Origin: Gemmatimonadota bacterium
GTDB taxonomy: Bacteria; Gemmatimonadota; Gemmatimonadetes; Gemmatimonadales; GWC2-71-9
Assembly: GCA_016874005.1 (NCBI GenBank)
Contig: VGVQ01000012.1
Location: 50,154 to 114,153, forward strand
Reading direction: 5' to 3'
DNA: 64,000 bases
In this document: positions 7,251 through 15,386 of the stretch, one piece after another
Numbering within the stretch: the first letter of the stretch is position 1
Layout: each line of letters starts with the position of its first letter
Program-made: the position numbers and the translations under genes
The notes under the pieces: model-generated
Database searches by the model: none
What the model was told of the DNA's origin: nothing
Seen by the model: the letters and a program-made list of their open reading frames with translations, nothing else

Positions 7251-9197
7251 ATGCGAACCGGGCAGGGCAGACTCATGCTGGTGGCGCTGGCGGCCGGGCT
7301 TGCCGGCTGCGCGCCGACGGGCGGACAAGGAGGCGGTGCGCTCGTGGGTGGCGATGCCGCCGGGCGGGTGTATGTGGCGCCGGGACAACTCGACGAATTC
7401 TACGCCTTCATGTCCGGGGGGTTCAGCGGCAACCTGGGGATCTATGGTCTCCCGTCTGGCCGGCTCCTCCAGCAGGTCCCGGTCTTCTCGCAATACCCCG
7501 AGAAGGGGTACGGCTATTCCGAGGAAACCAAGGCCCTCCTCAATACCAGTTTTGGCTTCGTGCCGTGGGATGACAGCCACCATCCCCAGCTCTCCACCAC
7601 CAACGGCGAGCACGACGGCCGCTGGCTCTTCATCAACGGGAACAACACCCCGCGGATCGCCCGGATCGACCTGACGAAGTTCGAGACCGAGGAGATCATC
7701 GAGCTCCCCAACTCCGCCGGCGGCCATGCCTCGCCGTACCTGACCGAGGGCACCGAATACGTGGTGAGCGCGACCCGGTTCTCGGTCCCGACGCCCCAGG
7801 CTGATGTGCCGATTGCCGACAGCAAGTTCGGCGGCTTGATCAGCTTCGTGAAAGTGGATCCCCAGACTGGGCACATGGACCTGGCCTTCCAGATCCACAT
7901 GCCGGGCTACAACTACGATCTCTCCCGCGCGGGCAAAGGGCCCTCGCACGGCTGGTCCTTCTTCAGCACCTACAACTCCGAAGAAGGCAAGACCATGCTG
8001 GAGCGGAGCGCCTCGCAACGGGACAAGGATTTCATCGCGGCCATCAACTGGAAACAGGCGGAGCAGTGTGTCGCCGACGGCAAGGCCAAGACCTGGCCGG
8101 CGCGGTACGCCCATAACGTCCGCGGCGAGGATGGCGTTGCCCGAAGCGAGATCAAGACCAGCGCCAAGGTACTGGCGCCGGCCGACTGCCCCGGAATCGC
8201 TTACTTCCTCCCGACGCCCAAGTCGCCCCACGGGGCCGACGTCGATCCGACCGGCGAGTTCATCGTGGGCGGCGGCAAACTCGCGACCGTCATCCCGGTC
8301 CACTCGTTCTCGAAGATGCAGAAGGCCATCGCCGACAAGGCGATCGAGGCCGAGATCGACGGCATCCCGGTGCTCAAGTACGAAGCGACCATCGCCGGCG
8401 AGGTCCAGGATCCCGGGTTGGGGCCGTTGCACACCGAGTTCGACGGCAAGGGCTTTGCCTACACGTCGGTGTTCCTCTCCTCCGAAATCGTGAAGTGGAG
8501 CCTCGCGGATTTCAAAGTCGTCGACCGGGTCCCGACCTATTACTCGATCGGCCACTTGCTCATCCCCGGCGGCGATACCCGGAAGCCCGATGGCAAGTAC
8601 GTGATTGCGCTCAACAAGATCACCAAGGACCGCTATCTCCCGACCGGCCCCGAGCTGACCCAGTCGGCCCAGCTCTATGACATCACCGGCGACAAGATGC
8701 GGCTCTTGGCGGATTTCCCGACGGCGGGTGAGCCCCACTATGCCCAGGCGATCCTGGCGTCCAAGATCAAGGACCGTCAGCTCCGGACCTTCGCGCTCGA
8801 AGCCAACAAGCACCCGCAGGGCATCAAGTCCGAGAAGGAAGCCCGGGTGGAGCGGCAGGGCAACAAGGTCCGCATCTACATGACGGCCATCCGCAGCCAC
8901 TTCATGCCGGACAACATCGAAGGCGTCCAGGTCGGCGACTCGGTCTTCTTCCACATTACCAACCTGGAGCAGGATTGGGACGTGCCGCACGGCTTCGCGA
9001 TGATGGGTGCTCGGAACGGCGAGCTGCTGATCATGCCGGGTCAGACCCTCACCCTCACCTGGGTGCCGGATCGGCCAGGGGTCTTCCCCTTCTACTGCAC
9101 CGATTTCTGCTCGGCTCTGCACCAGGAGATGCAGGGATACATCCGGGTGTCGCCCCGCGGTTCGGCAACCAAGATCAGCTTCAACACGGGGTCGTAA
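7251..9197 (+). CDS. nosZ: Nitrous-oxide reductase, clade II (atypical) NosZ
   Basis: 648 residues; the ATG at 7251 has a good AGGAG site. The enzyme reduces N2O to N2 in the periplasm with CuZ and CuA copper centres. The N-terminal propeller holds CuZ ligand motifs, including DDSHH (residues 107-111) and GEPHY. The C-terminal cupredoxin domain has the CuA motif C616-x3-C620-x3-H624-x2-M627 and the earlier DVPHGF His near 580. The N-terminus has no Tat twin-Arg and reads LAAGLAGC, a lipobox with Cys20. This fits the Sec-exported clade II group and suggests a membrane-anchored lipoprotein. Confidence 0.97.
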   Translation: MRTGQGRLMLVALAAGLAGCAPTGGQGGGALVGGDAAGRVYVAPGQLDEFYAFMSGGFSGNLGIYGLPSGRLLQQVPVFSQYPEKGYGYSEETKALLNTSFGFVPWDDSHHPQLSTTNGEHDGRWLFINGNNTPRIARIDLTKFETEEIIELPNSAGGHASPYLTEGTEYVVSATRFSVPTPQADVPIADSKFGGLISFVKVDPQTGHMDLAFQIHMPGYNYDLSRAGKGPSHGWSFFSTYNSEEGKTMLERSASQRDKDFIAAINWKQAEQCVADGKAKTWPARYAHNVRGEDGVARSEIKTSAKVLAPADCPGIAYFLPTPKSPHGADVDPTGEFIVGGGKLATVIPVHSFSKMQKAIADKAIEAEIDGIPVLKYEATIAGEVQDPGLGPLHTEFDGKGFAYTSVFLSSEIVKWSLADFKVVDRVPTYYSIGHLLIPGGDTRKPDGKYVIALNKITKDRYLPTGPELTQSAQLYDITGDKMRLLADFPTAGEPHYAQAILASKIKDRQLRTFALEANKHPQGIKSEKEARVERQGNKVRIYMTAIRSHFMPDNIEGVQVGDSVFFHITNLEQDWDVPHGFAMMGARNGELLIMPGQTLTLTWVPDRPGVFPFYCTDFCSALHQEMQGYIRVSPRGSATKISFNTGS

Positions 9198-9205
9198 TCG
9201 CATCG

Positions 9206-9808
9206 ATGCAGATGGTCACGCGCAATCGTGTTCTCCTGGGGGTGGCGGCGGTCGGGTTGCTCGCCACCCTCGTCGTGCCGCTCTGGAGCATCGGTCTGGT
9301 GGCGCCGCAGTACCCCGAGGGGCTCGGCATGAAGATCTGGGCCCACCAGATCACCGGCGACCTCAGGAGTATCAATGGGCTGAATCACTACATCGGGATG
9401 AAGGAAATCCATCCCGAGGCGATTCCCGAGCTTCGCTTGATGCCGATGGTGGTCATGGCCTTGGCCGCCCTTGGTGTGTTGGCCGCGGTCTGGGGCCGGC
9501 GGGCGGGGCTCGGGATCTGGGTCGGGCTCTTGCTGGTGTCGGCTCTGGTGGGGCTCGTGGATTTCTACCTCTGGGGCTACGATTACGGACACGATCTCGA
9601 CCCAACGGCCGCGATCAAGGTCCCGGGGATGAGCTACCAGCCGCCGCTGATTGGCACCAAAAAGCTGCTCAACTTCACCGCCGTTTCGCTACCCGATATC
9701 GGCGGGTGGGTGGCCTTTGGGGTGCTGGGCCTGGCAATCTTCCTGCTGGTCAATGAGTTCCGGCGCGGCCGTCGATCTCCAGTGGGGTCGGCGGCTGCCG
9801 CCTCGTGA
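9206..9808 (+). CDS. nosB: NosB-like integral membrane protein
   Basis: 200 residues with four predicted transmembrane helices (about 10-30, 82-101, 107-125, 168-188). The long periplasmic loop after helix 1 contains PQYPEGLGMKIWAH and GLNHYIGMKEIHPE. A membrane protein of this kind directly follows nosZ in clade II clusters and is called NosB; its biochemical role is not settled. The start at 9206 leaves 8 nt after the nosZ stop. A second ATG at 9212 is possible. Its stop overlaps the nosD start as GTGA. Confidence 0.72.
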   Translation: MQMVTRNRVLLGVAAVGLLATLVVPLWSIGLVAPQYPEGLGMKIWAHQITGDLRSINGLNHYIGMKEIHPEAIPELRLMPMVVMALAALGVLAAVWGRRAGLGIWVGLLLVSALVGLVDFYLWGYDYGHDLDPTAAIKVPGMSYQPPLIGTKKLLNFTAVSLPDIGGWVAFGVLGLAIFLLVNEFRRGRRSPVGSAAAAS

Positions 9809-11004
9809 TCGACCTGCTCGGAACCATCGTAGTGAAGGCAGGGTCGGCGGTGCCGACCCTGTCCGCGGCGCTCGCCCTTGCTCGTCCGCACGATACCGTG
9901 GTCGTCGAAGCCGGGCGGTACGCCGAGCCGCCCATCGAGGTCACCAGGCCGGTTGTCATCCTGGGTCGGGGCCGGCCGGTGTTCGTCGGCCGCGGCGATC
10001 ACACCGTCATCCGAGTGACCGCCGACAGCGTGACCATTGCCGGCATCGCGGTCGAACGTGTCCTCCCGAGCAATGTGGCCGAGCCATCCGCCATCCGGCT
10101 CGACAGCGTGGCTCATTGCCGCGTGGCCGACGTCGAGGTTCGGGATAGCTTCTTCGGGATCTACGGCTCGGCCGTCGAATCGTGCCTGATCGAAAACAAT
10201 CGCGTCGTCGGGCCGGGGCGATCCGAGCAGGAAAGCGGCAACGCGATTCACCTCTGGTCGTCGCGCGACGTCACCGTCCGCGGCAATGTCGTGGAACGTT
10301 ATCGCGACGGGATCTACCTCGAGTTCGTGACCGGCAGTCGGCTGGAAGGCAACCGAAGCCGCGACAACCGCCGTTTCGGCTTGCACTTCATGTTCTCCGA
10401 CGATTGCCTCTACCAGGAGAACCAGTTTTCTCGAAACGGCGCCGGCGTCGCGGTGATGTACTCCAAGCAGGTCCGGATGGTCGCCAACCGTTTCGAGCAC
10501 AACCGGGGCCAAGCGGCCTACGGCCTGCTGCTCAAGGACATCACCGACAGCCGGTTGGAGAAGAACGTCTTCGACGCCAACACCATCGCCCTCTACTTCG
10601 AGGCGGCCAATCGGGTCGAGGCGGTGGAGAATCACTTCAGCTCGAACGGCTGGGCGATCCGGATGCTGGCCAACTCCGAGGCCAACGTCGTCACCGGCAA
10701 CGCTTTCGTCGGGAACGGGTTCGATGTCAGCACCAACAGCCGCAGCAATGCCAGCCGGTTCGACGGGAATTTCTGGGATCGCTACCGAGGCTACGACCTC
10801 GATCGCGATGGTTTCGGCGACGCGCCCTTTCGGCCGGTGCGTCTCTTCTCGTTGGTGGTGGAGCAGAACGAACCGTCCCTGATCCTCCTCCGGAGCGCCT
10901 TCGTCGACTTGCTCGACGCGGCCGAGCGGGTGTTGCCGATTCTCACCCCGGAAACCTTGGTGGATCGGCGGCCGCTGCTTGCGATGCCTGGTCGATCGAG
11001 ATGA
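9805..11004 (+). CDS. nosD: NosD, copper-centre maturation beta-helix protein
   Basis: 399 residues of right-handed parallel beta-helix (CASH/NosD) repeats, with many short strand units ending in N-x-V/F (for example ENNRVVG, GNVVERY, GNAFVGNG). NosD with the NosFY transporter is required to build the CuZ site of NosZ. The GTG start at 9805 overlaps the nosB stop. The N-terminus (MIDLLGTIVVKAGSAVPTLS) has no convincing signal peptide, although NosD is periplasmic. The frame is closed upstream at 9754-9756 with no better start between, so export is unexplained. Confidence 0.93.
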   Translation: MIDLLGTIVVKAGSAVPTLSAALALARPHDTVVVEAGRYAEPPIEVTRPVVILGRGRPVFVGRGDHTVIRVTADSVTIAGIAVERVLPSNVAEPSAIRLDSVAHCRVADVEVRDSFFGIYGSAVESCLIENNRVVGPGRSEQESGNAIHLWSSRDVTVRGNVVERYRDGIYLEFVTGSRLEGNRSRDNRRFGLHFMFSDDCLYQENQFSRNGAGVAVMYSKQVRMVANRFEHNRGQAAYGLLLKDITDSRLEKNVFDANTIALYFEAANRVEAVENHFSSNGWAIRMLANSEANVVTGNAFVGNGFDVSTNSRSNASRFDGNFWDRYRGYDLDRDGFGDAPFRPVRLFSLVVEQNEPSLILLRSAFVDLLDAAERVLPILTPETLVDRRPLLAMPGRSR

Positions 11005-11711
11005 GCATCGAGGTCAAGCGGCTGCGGAAACGGTTCGGTCGGATGGAGGTCCTGCGGGGCGTCGACCTGGCCTTTGCGACCGGGAGGACGACGGCGATCG
11101 TGGGCCCCAACGCGGCTGGCAAGACCACCCTCATCAAAGCGATTCTCGGACTGGTTCGACCGGACCAGGGTAGCGAGGTGTGGATCGACGGTACCCGGGT
11201 CACCGGCGAAAGCGGCTATCGCGAGCGAATCGGCTACATGCCGCAAGCCGCTCGGTTTCCGCCCCATCTGACCGGACGGGAAGTGCTCTCGGTCTTGTGC
11301 CGTCTTCGCGGGGCCAAGGATCCCAATCTCGAGTTGGTCGATCTCCTCGGACTCGAACCCCACCTCGACAAGCGGGTCGGGGCGTTGAGCGGCGGCAGCC
11401 GGCAGAAGCTCAACGCCGTCGTGGCCACCATGTTTCGGCCCGCGGTGCTCGTGCTCGACGAGCCCACGGCGGGTCTCGACCCGAGGGCGAGCGCGATCTT
11501 CAAGGATCACCTCGCCAAGGCGACCGGGGCCGGCGCCACGGTGCTGCTCACCTCGCACATCGTGAGCGAACTCGAAGACCTCGCCGAGGATCTCGTCTTT
11601 CTGGTCGAGGGTCAGGTGCGATTCCACGGCCCGGTCGACGACCTCAAGGCGCAGGCTGGCGAGGCCAAGTTGGAGCGGGTGCTGGCCCGTCTCCTCGAGC
11701 CAAGCCCATGA
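11001..11711 (+). CDS. nosF: NosF, ABC transporter ATPase
   Basis: 236 residues with full ABC motifs: Walker A GPNAAGKTT (about residue 34), signature LSGGSRQKLN, Walker B VLVLDEPTAGLD and the H-loop SHIV. The ATG overlaps the nosD stop (ATGA at 11001-11004). NosF powers the NosY membrane subunit and acts with NosD, probably supplying a sulfur species for CuZ assembly. The gene order nosD-F-Y is the canonical one. Confidence 0.95.
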   Translation: MSIEVKRLRKRFGRMEVLRGVDLAFATGRTTAIVGPNAAGKTTLIKAILGLVRPDQGSEVWIDGTRVTGESGYRERIGYMPQAARFPPHLTGREVLSVLCRLRGAKDPNLELVDLLGLEPHLDKRVGALSGGSRQKLNAVVATMFRPAVLVLDEPTAGLDPRASAIFKDHLAKATGAGATVLLTSHIVSELEDLAEDLVFLVEGQVRFHGPVDDLKAQAGEAKLERVLARLLEPSP

Positions 11712-12502
11712 GGGGTGCCACCCGCCGGATCATCGCGACCCACGCCACCAACGTGGGGCGAAGTCGTTGGCTGCTCGTCTACACTGGCCTGTTGGCCCTG
11801 GCCGCGGTGCTCCTGGTGTGGCTCGGCGGGAGCGCGGCGCGGGCCCTCGTGAGCCTGATCAACGTCGTCCTGTTGCTGGTGCCGCTGATGGCGGTCGTGT
11901 TCGGCACCTTGTACGTCTACAATGCCCGCGAGTTCACCGAGCTGTTGCTGACCCAGCCGGTCGAACGAGACGCGGCGTACTTCGGCCTGGTGGGTGGGCT
12001 CGCCGTTCCGTTGGTTGTCGCATTCCTCGTCGGGGTCGGGGTACCCCTCGGGTTTGCCGCGTTCTCCGATCTGACCATCCTCCCCGGCATCGTCGCCTTG
12101 CTGGGAGTGGGGACCCTTCTCGTTCTGGTCTTTACCGCGTTCGCGGTGGCACTCGCGGTGCGAGTCGAGGACCGCGCCTGGGGACTCGGGGCGGCGCTCC
12201 TGGTCTGGTTGGTTTGCACCGTGATCTACGATGGTCTCATCCTGCTCCTGTTGGCTACCGTTCGGGATCGGCCCCTCGAGATCCCGGTTCTCGTGATGAC
12301 CATGCTGAATCCGATTGACGTCGCCAGGATTCAGCTCCTGCTCACCTTCGACATCGCAGCACTCCTCGGATACACCGGGACGGTTTACGAGCGGGTCTTC
12401 AGCGGCCTCCTGGGACGAAGCCTCGCCGTCGTGGTGCTCTTGGTCTGCGCCATGGTCCCCCTGTTGGTGGGTCGCTTCTGGTTCCGCCGGAAGGACTTCT
12501 GA
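11708..12502 (+). CDS. nosY: NosY, ABC transporter permease
   Basis: 264 residues with six hydrophobic helices and the conserved YVYNAREFTELLLTQPV segment after the second helix, typical of NosY/ABC-2 permeases. The ATG overlaps the nosF stop (ATGA). It is the last gene of the nos operon; no nosL or nosR is seen in this window. It ends 10 nt before the stop of the convergent universal stress gene, with no room for a separate terminator. Confidence 0.93.
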   Translation: MRGATRRIIATHATNVGRSRWLLVYTGLLALAAVLLVWLGGSAARALVSLINVVLLLVPLMAVVFGTLYVYNAREFTELLLTQPVERDAAYFGLVGGLAVPLVVAFLVGVGVPLGFAAFSDLTILPGIVALLGVGTLLVLVFTAFAVALAVRVEDRAWGLGAALLVWLVCTVIYDGLILLLLATVRDRPLEIPVLVMTMLNPIDVARIQLLLTFDIAALLGYTGTVYERVFSGLLGRSLAVVVLLVCAMVPLLVGRFWFRRKDF

Positions 12503-12512
12503 GGCGGATCGA

Positions 12513-13322
12513 TCAGATCGGCACCGTCAGTACCGCGCTCGGTGCGGAGTACAGCAGGTTTCGGGCGATGTCGGCCGGGCCGATTACTTTCGGAGGGCCG
12601 CCGCGGCGATACCCGATGACCAAGAGGTCCGGGTTGGTTTCCTCGAGGTGGCCGAGAATCTCGACGATCGGGTCGCCGGTTCGGACCACCAACGGCAGCG
12701 GGTCGGGAACCCTCGGCGTCCGGGCCAAGAGCTGGCGGATCCGCTCCGGGTTCGGGGGTGACTCCTGGTGCCCGACGGTGATCGCGGTTACCGAGGCGCC
12801 GAACGCCCCGGCGAGGATCGCGGTTGGTTTGATCAGGCTGGCAGTCCGCTCGGTTCCGTCCAGCGCGACCGTAATCGCGCGGACGGTCTGGATCGAGGGT
12901 GGGATGAAGAGGACTGGGCGCGGGCTCCGACGAGCCAAGGCGTCGGCCGTTTCGCCGAGGATCAGGGGATGGTCGGAGGATCGCGGCCGCCGACCCAGAA
13001 CGACCAGGTCGGCACCGCGCTCGTCGGCCACCCGACCGATCTCGATACCCGGCACGCCGTACGCGACGGCAATCTCGGTCCGGCTAGGCTCTGATTCGAG
13101 GTGCCCCACCCATGCCCGGAACGAGGTCAGCTCGGGGGTTCCGGAGCCGGGATCCCGGCTCGAGGCCAGGCGCCCGGTGGGCACCTGTCCCTCGGCCGAC
13201 AGGCGAACCACCTCGACCACGGTCAGACTCGCGCCAGTGGCCTTGGCCAAAGCCGCCGCGGCGCGGATCGCGTGGCGGCCATCGGGCGTCTTGTCCGCGG
13301 CAACCAATAGGGAAGCGAGCAA
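12513..13322 (-). CDS. Universal stress protein, tandem UspA domains
   Basis: 269 residues with two UspA domains (about 1-140 and 145-269). The second keeps the family pattern G-x2-G-x9-G(S/T) only loosely (VIGYRRGGPPKVIGPADIARNLLYSAPSAVL), and the first reads VLGRRP...LGETADALARRSPRPVLFI. It probably binds ATP or acts in redox or oxygen stress adaptation. A TTG start at 13322 is used because it directly opens the first beta strand (MLASLLVAADKTPDG); no ATG is nearby. It is divergent from the histidine kinase gene. Confidence 0.8.
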   Translation of the reverse strand: MLASLLVAADKTPDGRHAIRAAAALAKATGASLTVVEVVRLSAEGQVPTGRLASSRDPGSGTPELTSFRAWVGHLESEPSRTEIAVAYGVPGIEIGRVADERGADLVVLGRRPRSSDHPLILGETADALARRSPRPVLFIPPSIQTVRAITVALDGTERTASLIKPTAILAGAFGASVTAITVGHQESPPNPERIRQLLARTPRVPDPLPLVVRTGDPIVEILGHLEETNPDLLVIGYRRGGPPKVIGPADIARNLLYSAPSAVLTVPI

Positions 13323-13403
13323 GGGCGTGGGTAGATTGAACCGGTTCCAGTGTATTCCGCGCCCGATGAAGGTTTGCTGAAGCTCTCATTAACAGGTGGC
13401 CCG

Positions 13404-14630
13404 GTGAGTCCAGAACGCATTTCCGAGGGAGCCCTCGAACGGCTCATTCGCGCCACGCCCGAATTGGTCGCCGAGCTCGACCTCGAGTCGCTCCTCCAGA
13501 AAGTCGCTGACCTGGCCCGGGACCTCCTCGATGCCCGCTATGCCGCGATCGGGCTCTTGAGCGCGGACCGCCAGAGCCTGGATTCGTTCACCACCGCCGG
13601 CCTTACCCCCGAGGAGCGGGCCCGGATCGGATCCCCCCCGACTGGCAAAGGAGTCCTTGGCCTGGTCGTGAAGGAGGGACGAGTGGTCCGGCTCAAGCGA
13701 CTCGGCGACCATCCGAGTTCCGCCGGGTTTCCGGCAAACCACCCACCCATGGACTCCTTTCTCGGGGTACCTGTCGTCGGGCGCGGCGGGGTCCTGGGCG
13801 ACTTGTACCTCACGGAAAAGCGGGGCGCCGACGAGTTCGGCGACGATGACGTGCGGGTCGCTCTCCTGCTCGCGTCGATCGTCGCCTCGGCGGTCGAGAA
13901 TGCCCGGTCCCACGAACAATCCAGCCGGCTCTTGGAGGAGGTCCAACAGCTCCACCGCTCCCGCGAGCGGTTCTTTGCGATGGTCAACCACGAGCTTCGC
14001 AACTCGCTCGCGGCGGTCTTCGGTTGGGCGGAACTCCTGGTTCGCAAGAAAGACCCCGCCTCGGTACCGCGAGGAGCCTTCGAGATTCTCGAAGCCGCCG
14101 AGCAAGCCGTGGCCCTGGTCAATGACCTGCTCGATCTCAATCGACTCGACGAAGATCGCCTCAAACCGGTACTCCGCGACCTGGAGTGCGGCGTCCCGAT
14201 TCGCGGCGCGGTCCAACGGGTCACGCCGGCTGCCGCCGAAAAGAACCTCCGGTTCCAGCTCCCGGTCTTCGATCGCCCCTGCGTCTGCCGGACCGACGGC
14301 CAGCGAGTCGAACAGATCCTGGTCAACCTCCTCGGCAACGCCATTCGTCATACCCCGGTGGGATCGACGATCACGATTGGCTTCGAGCACCGCGATGACC
14401 AGGCCCTGGTGACCGTGGACGACGAGGGCCCCGGCGTCGCGGAGGCGGATCTGGAGCGGATCTTCGACATCTACTACACCACGGCGGGTCAGGAGGGGAC
14501 CGGGGTCGGGAGCGGAATCGGGCTCCCGCTCTCCCGGCGGCTTGCTCGCCTGCTTGGCGGCGATCTCCGCGCAGCAGCCAAGGTGGGCGGCGGACGTTTC
14601 ATGTTGACACTACCAATGTCGCGAGGATGA
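13404..14630 (+). CDS. GAF-domain sensor histidine kinase (soluble)
   Basis: 408 residues from the GTG at 13404, which has AGGTGG 5 nt upstream; a GTG at 13350 is an alternative. An N-terminal GAF domain (about 20-165) is followed by a HisKA domain with the phospho-acceptor His196 in NHELRNSL and an HATPase domain (N box VNLLGNAIRH, G1 DEGPG, G2 GSGIGLPLSRR). There are no transmembrane helices, so the signal is cytoplasmic. The response regulator gene starts 57 nt downstream. GAF kinases of this type often sense redox, oxygen or NO, but I see no diagnostic heme or Cys motif. Confidence 0.9.
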   Translation: MSPERISEGALERLIRATPELVAELDLESLLQKVADLARDLLDARYAAIGLLSADRQSLDSFTTAGLTPEERARIGSPPTGKGVLGLVVKEGRVVRLKRLGDHPSSAGFPANHPPMDSFLGVPVVGRGGVLGDLYLTEKRGADEFGDDDVRVALLLASIVASAVENARSHEQSSRLLEEVQQLHRSRERFFAMVNHELRNSLAAVFGWAELLVRKKDPASVPRGAFEILEAAEQAVALVNDLLDLNRLDEDRLKPVLRDLECGVPIRGAVQRVTPAAAEKNLRFQLPVFDRPCVCRTDGQRVEQILVNLLGNAIRHTPVGSTITIGFEHRDDQALVTVDDEGPGVAEADLERIFDIYYTTAGQEGTGVGSGIGLPLSRRLARLLGGDLRAAAKVGGGRFMLTLPMSRG

Positions 14631-14648
14631 ATATATCTTCATGAGAGC

Positions 14649-14664
14649 TTGAAGCGGAGTTCAC
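14649..14664. promoter_or_regulatory. Dyad related to the nos and cco upstream sites
   Basis: TTGAAGCGGAGTTCAC, 23 nt before the response regulator start, matches the nos site (6650-6665) at 13 of 16 positions. If this is an operator, the regulator may control its own gene. Inferred from similarity only. Confidence 0.35.
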
Positions 14665-14672
14665 GCGATGAC

Positions 14673-14685
14673 GGCTAGACTAGCC
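14673..14685. promoter_or_regulatory. Perfect 13-bp palindrome at the ribosome-binding position
   Basis: GGCTAGACTAGCC ends two bases before the ATG of the response regulator, where a Shine-Dalgarno would be expected. No AGGAGG-like sequence is present. It could be a protein site or a small hairpin limiting initiation. Confidence 0.35.
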
Positions 14686-14687
14686 TC

Positions 14688-15386
14688 ATGAAGATTCTCG
14701 TCGTGGAGGACGACCGAAAGGTCGCCGGGTTTATCGAGCAGGGCCTCAAGGAAGAGGGATACGTCGTCGACGTCGCCTCCGACGGCGAAGAGGCCACGAT
14801 GTTGGCCCACGTGTACGACTACGACATCATCCTGCTCGATCTGATGTTGCCGAAGAAGAACGGGTTCCAGGTCGCCAGCGAGTTGCGGCGCGAAGGCCGT
14901 CACACCCCGATCCTGATGCTGACGTCCCGCGATGCCGTCGAGGACGTCGTGCGGGGACTCGATGCCGGGGCCGACGACTACCTGACCAAGCCATTCCGGT
15001 TCGAAGAACTCATCGCCCGGATCCGAGCCCTGCACCGGCGGGGCGGCGCTGAACGACTCGAGGTGCTCCGGTTCGGGCCCTTCGAGTTGGATCGGCTCCG
15101 CCACTCGGCCACCGTCGACGACAAGAAGCTCGATCTCACCGCCAAGGAATTCCAGCTCTTCGAGTTCTTCATGCTCCATCCGGAGGCGGTGGTTCGACGG
15201 ACCACCTTGCTCGAGAAGGTCTGGGACATGCACTTCGACCCCGAGAGCAACGTGGTCGACGTTCACGTCGGCAACCTGCGGCGCAAGCTCCTCAAGCACG
15301 TCGCCGATCCGCGGATCGAGACCGTTCGGGGGGTTGGTTTCGCGCTGCGAAAAGCCACTGAGGAGGCTGCCCGAGTCGCTTCATGA
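14688..15386 (+). CDS. OmpR/PhoB-family response regulator
   Basis: 232 residues: a receiver domain with the acidic pair E-D-D at 7-9, phospho-acceptor Asp51 (LLDLMLP), Thr in MLTSRD and Lys in LTKPF, then a winged-helix DNA-binding domain (LTAKEFQLFEFFMLHPEAVV, DVHVGNLRRKL). Partner of the GAF kinase upstream. Its stop overlaps the start of the P-type ATPase gene (ATGA), so the three genes probably form one operon and the transporter may be co-expressed with its regulator. Confidence 0.93.
   Translation: MKILVVEDDRKVAGFIEQGLKEEGYVVDVASDGEEATMLAHVYDYDIILLDLMLPKKNGFQVASELRREGRHTPILMLTSRDAVEDVVRGLDAGADDYLTKPFRFEELIARIRALHRRGGAERLEVLRFGPFELDRLRHSATVDDKKLDLTAKEFQLFEFFMLHPEAVVRRTTLLEKVWDMHFDPESNVVDVHVGNLRRKLLKHVADPRIETVRGVGFALRKATEEAARVAS

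Noticed and set aside
7233..9203. 656-residue open frame antisense to nosZ
   Set aside because: It is a codon-bias shadow: nosZ is certain by its copper motifs, and the antisense frame has no domain, no start site and His/Arg/Gly-rich random composition.
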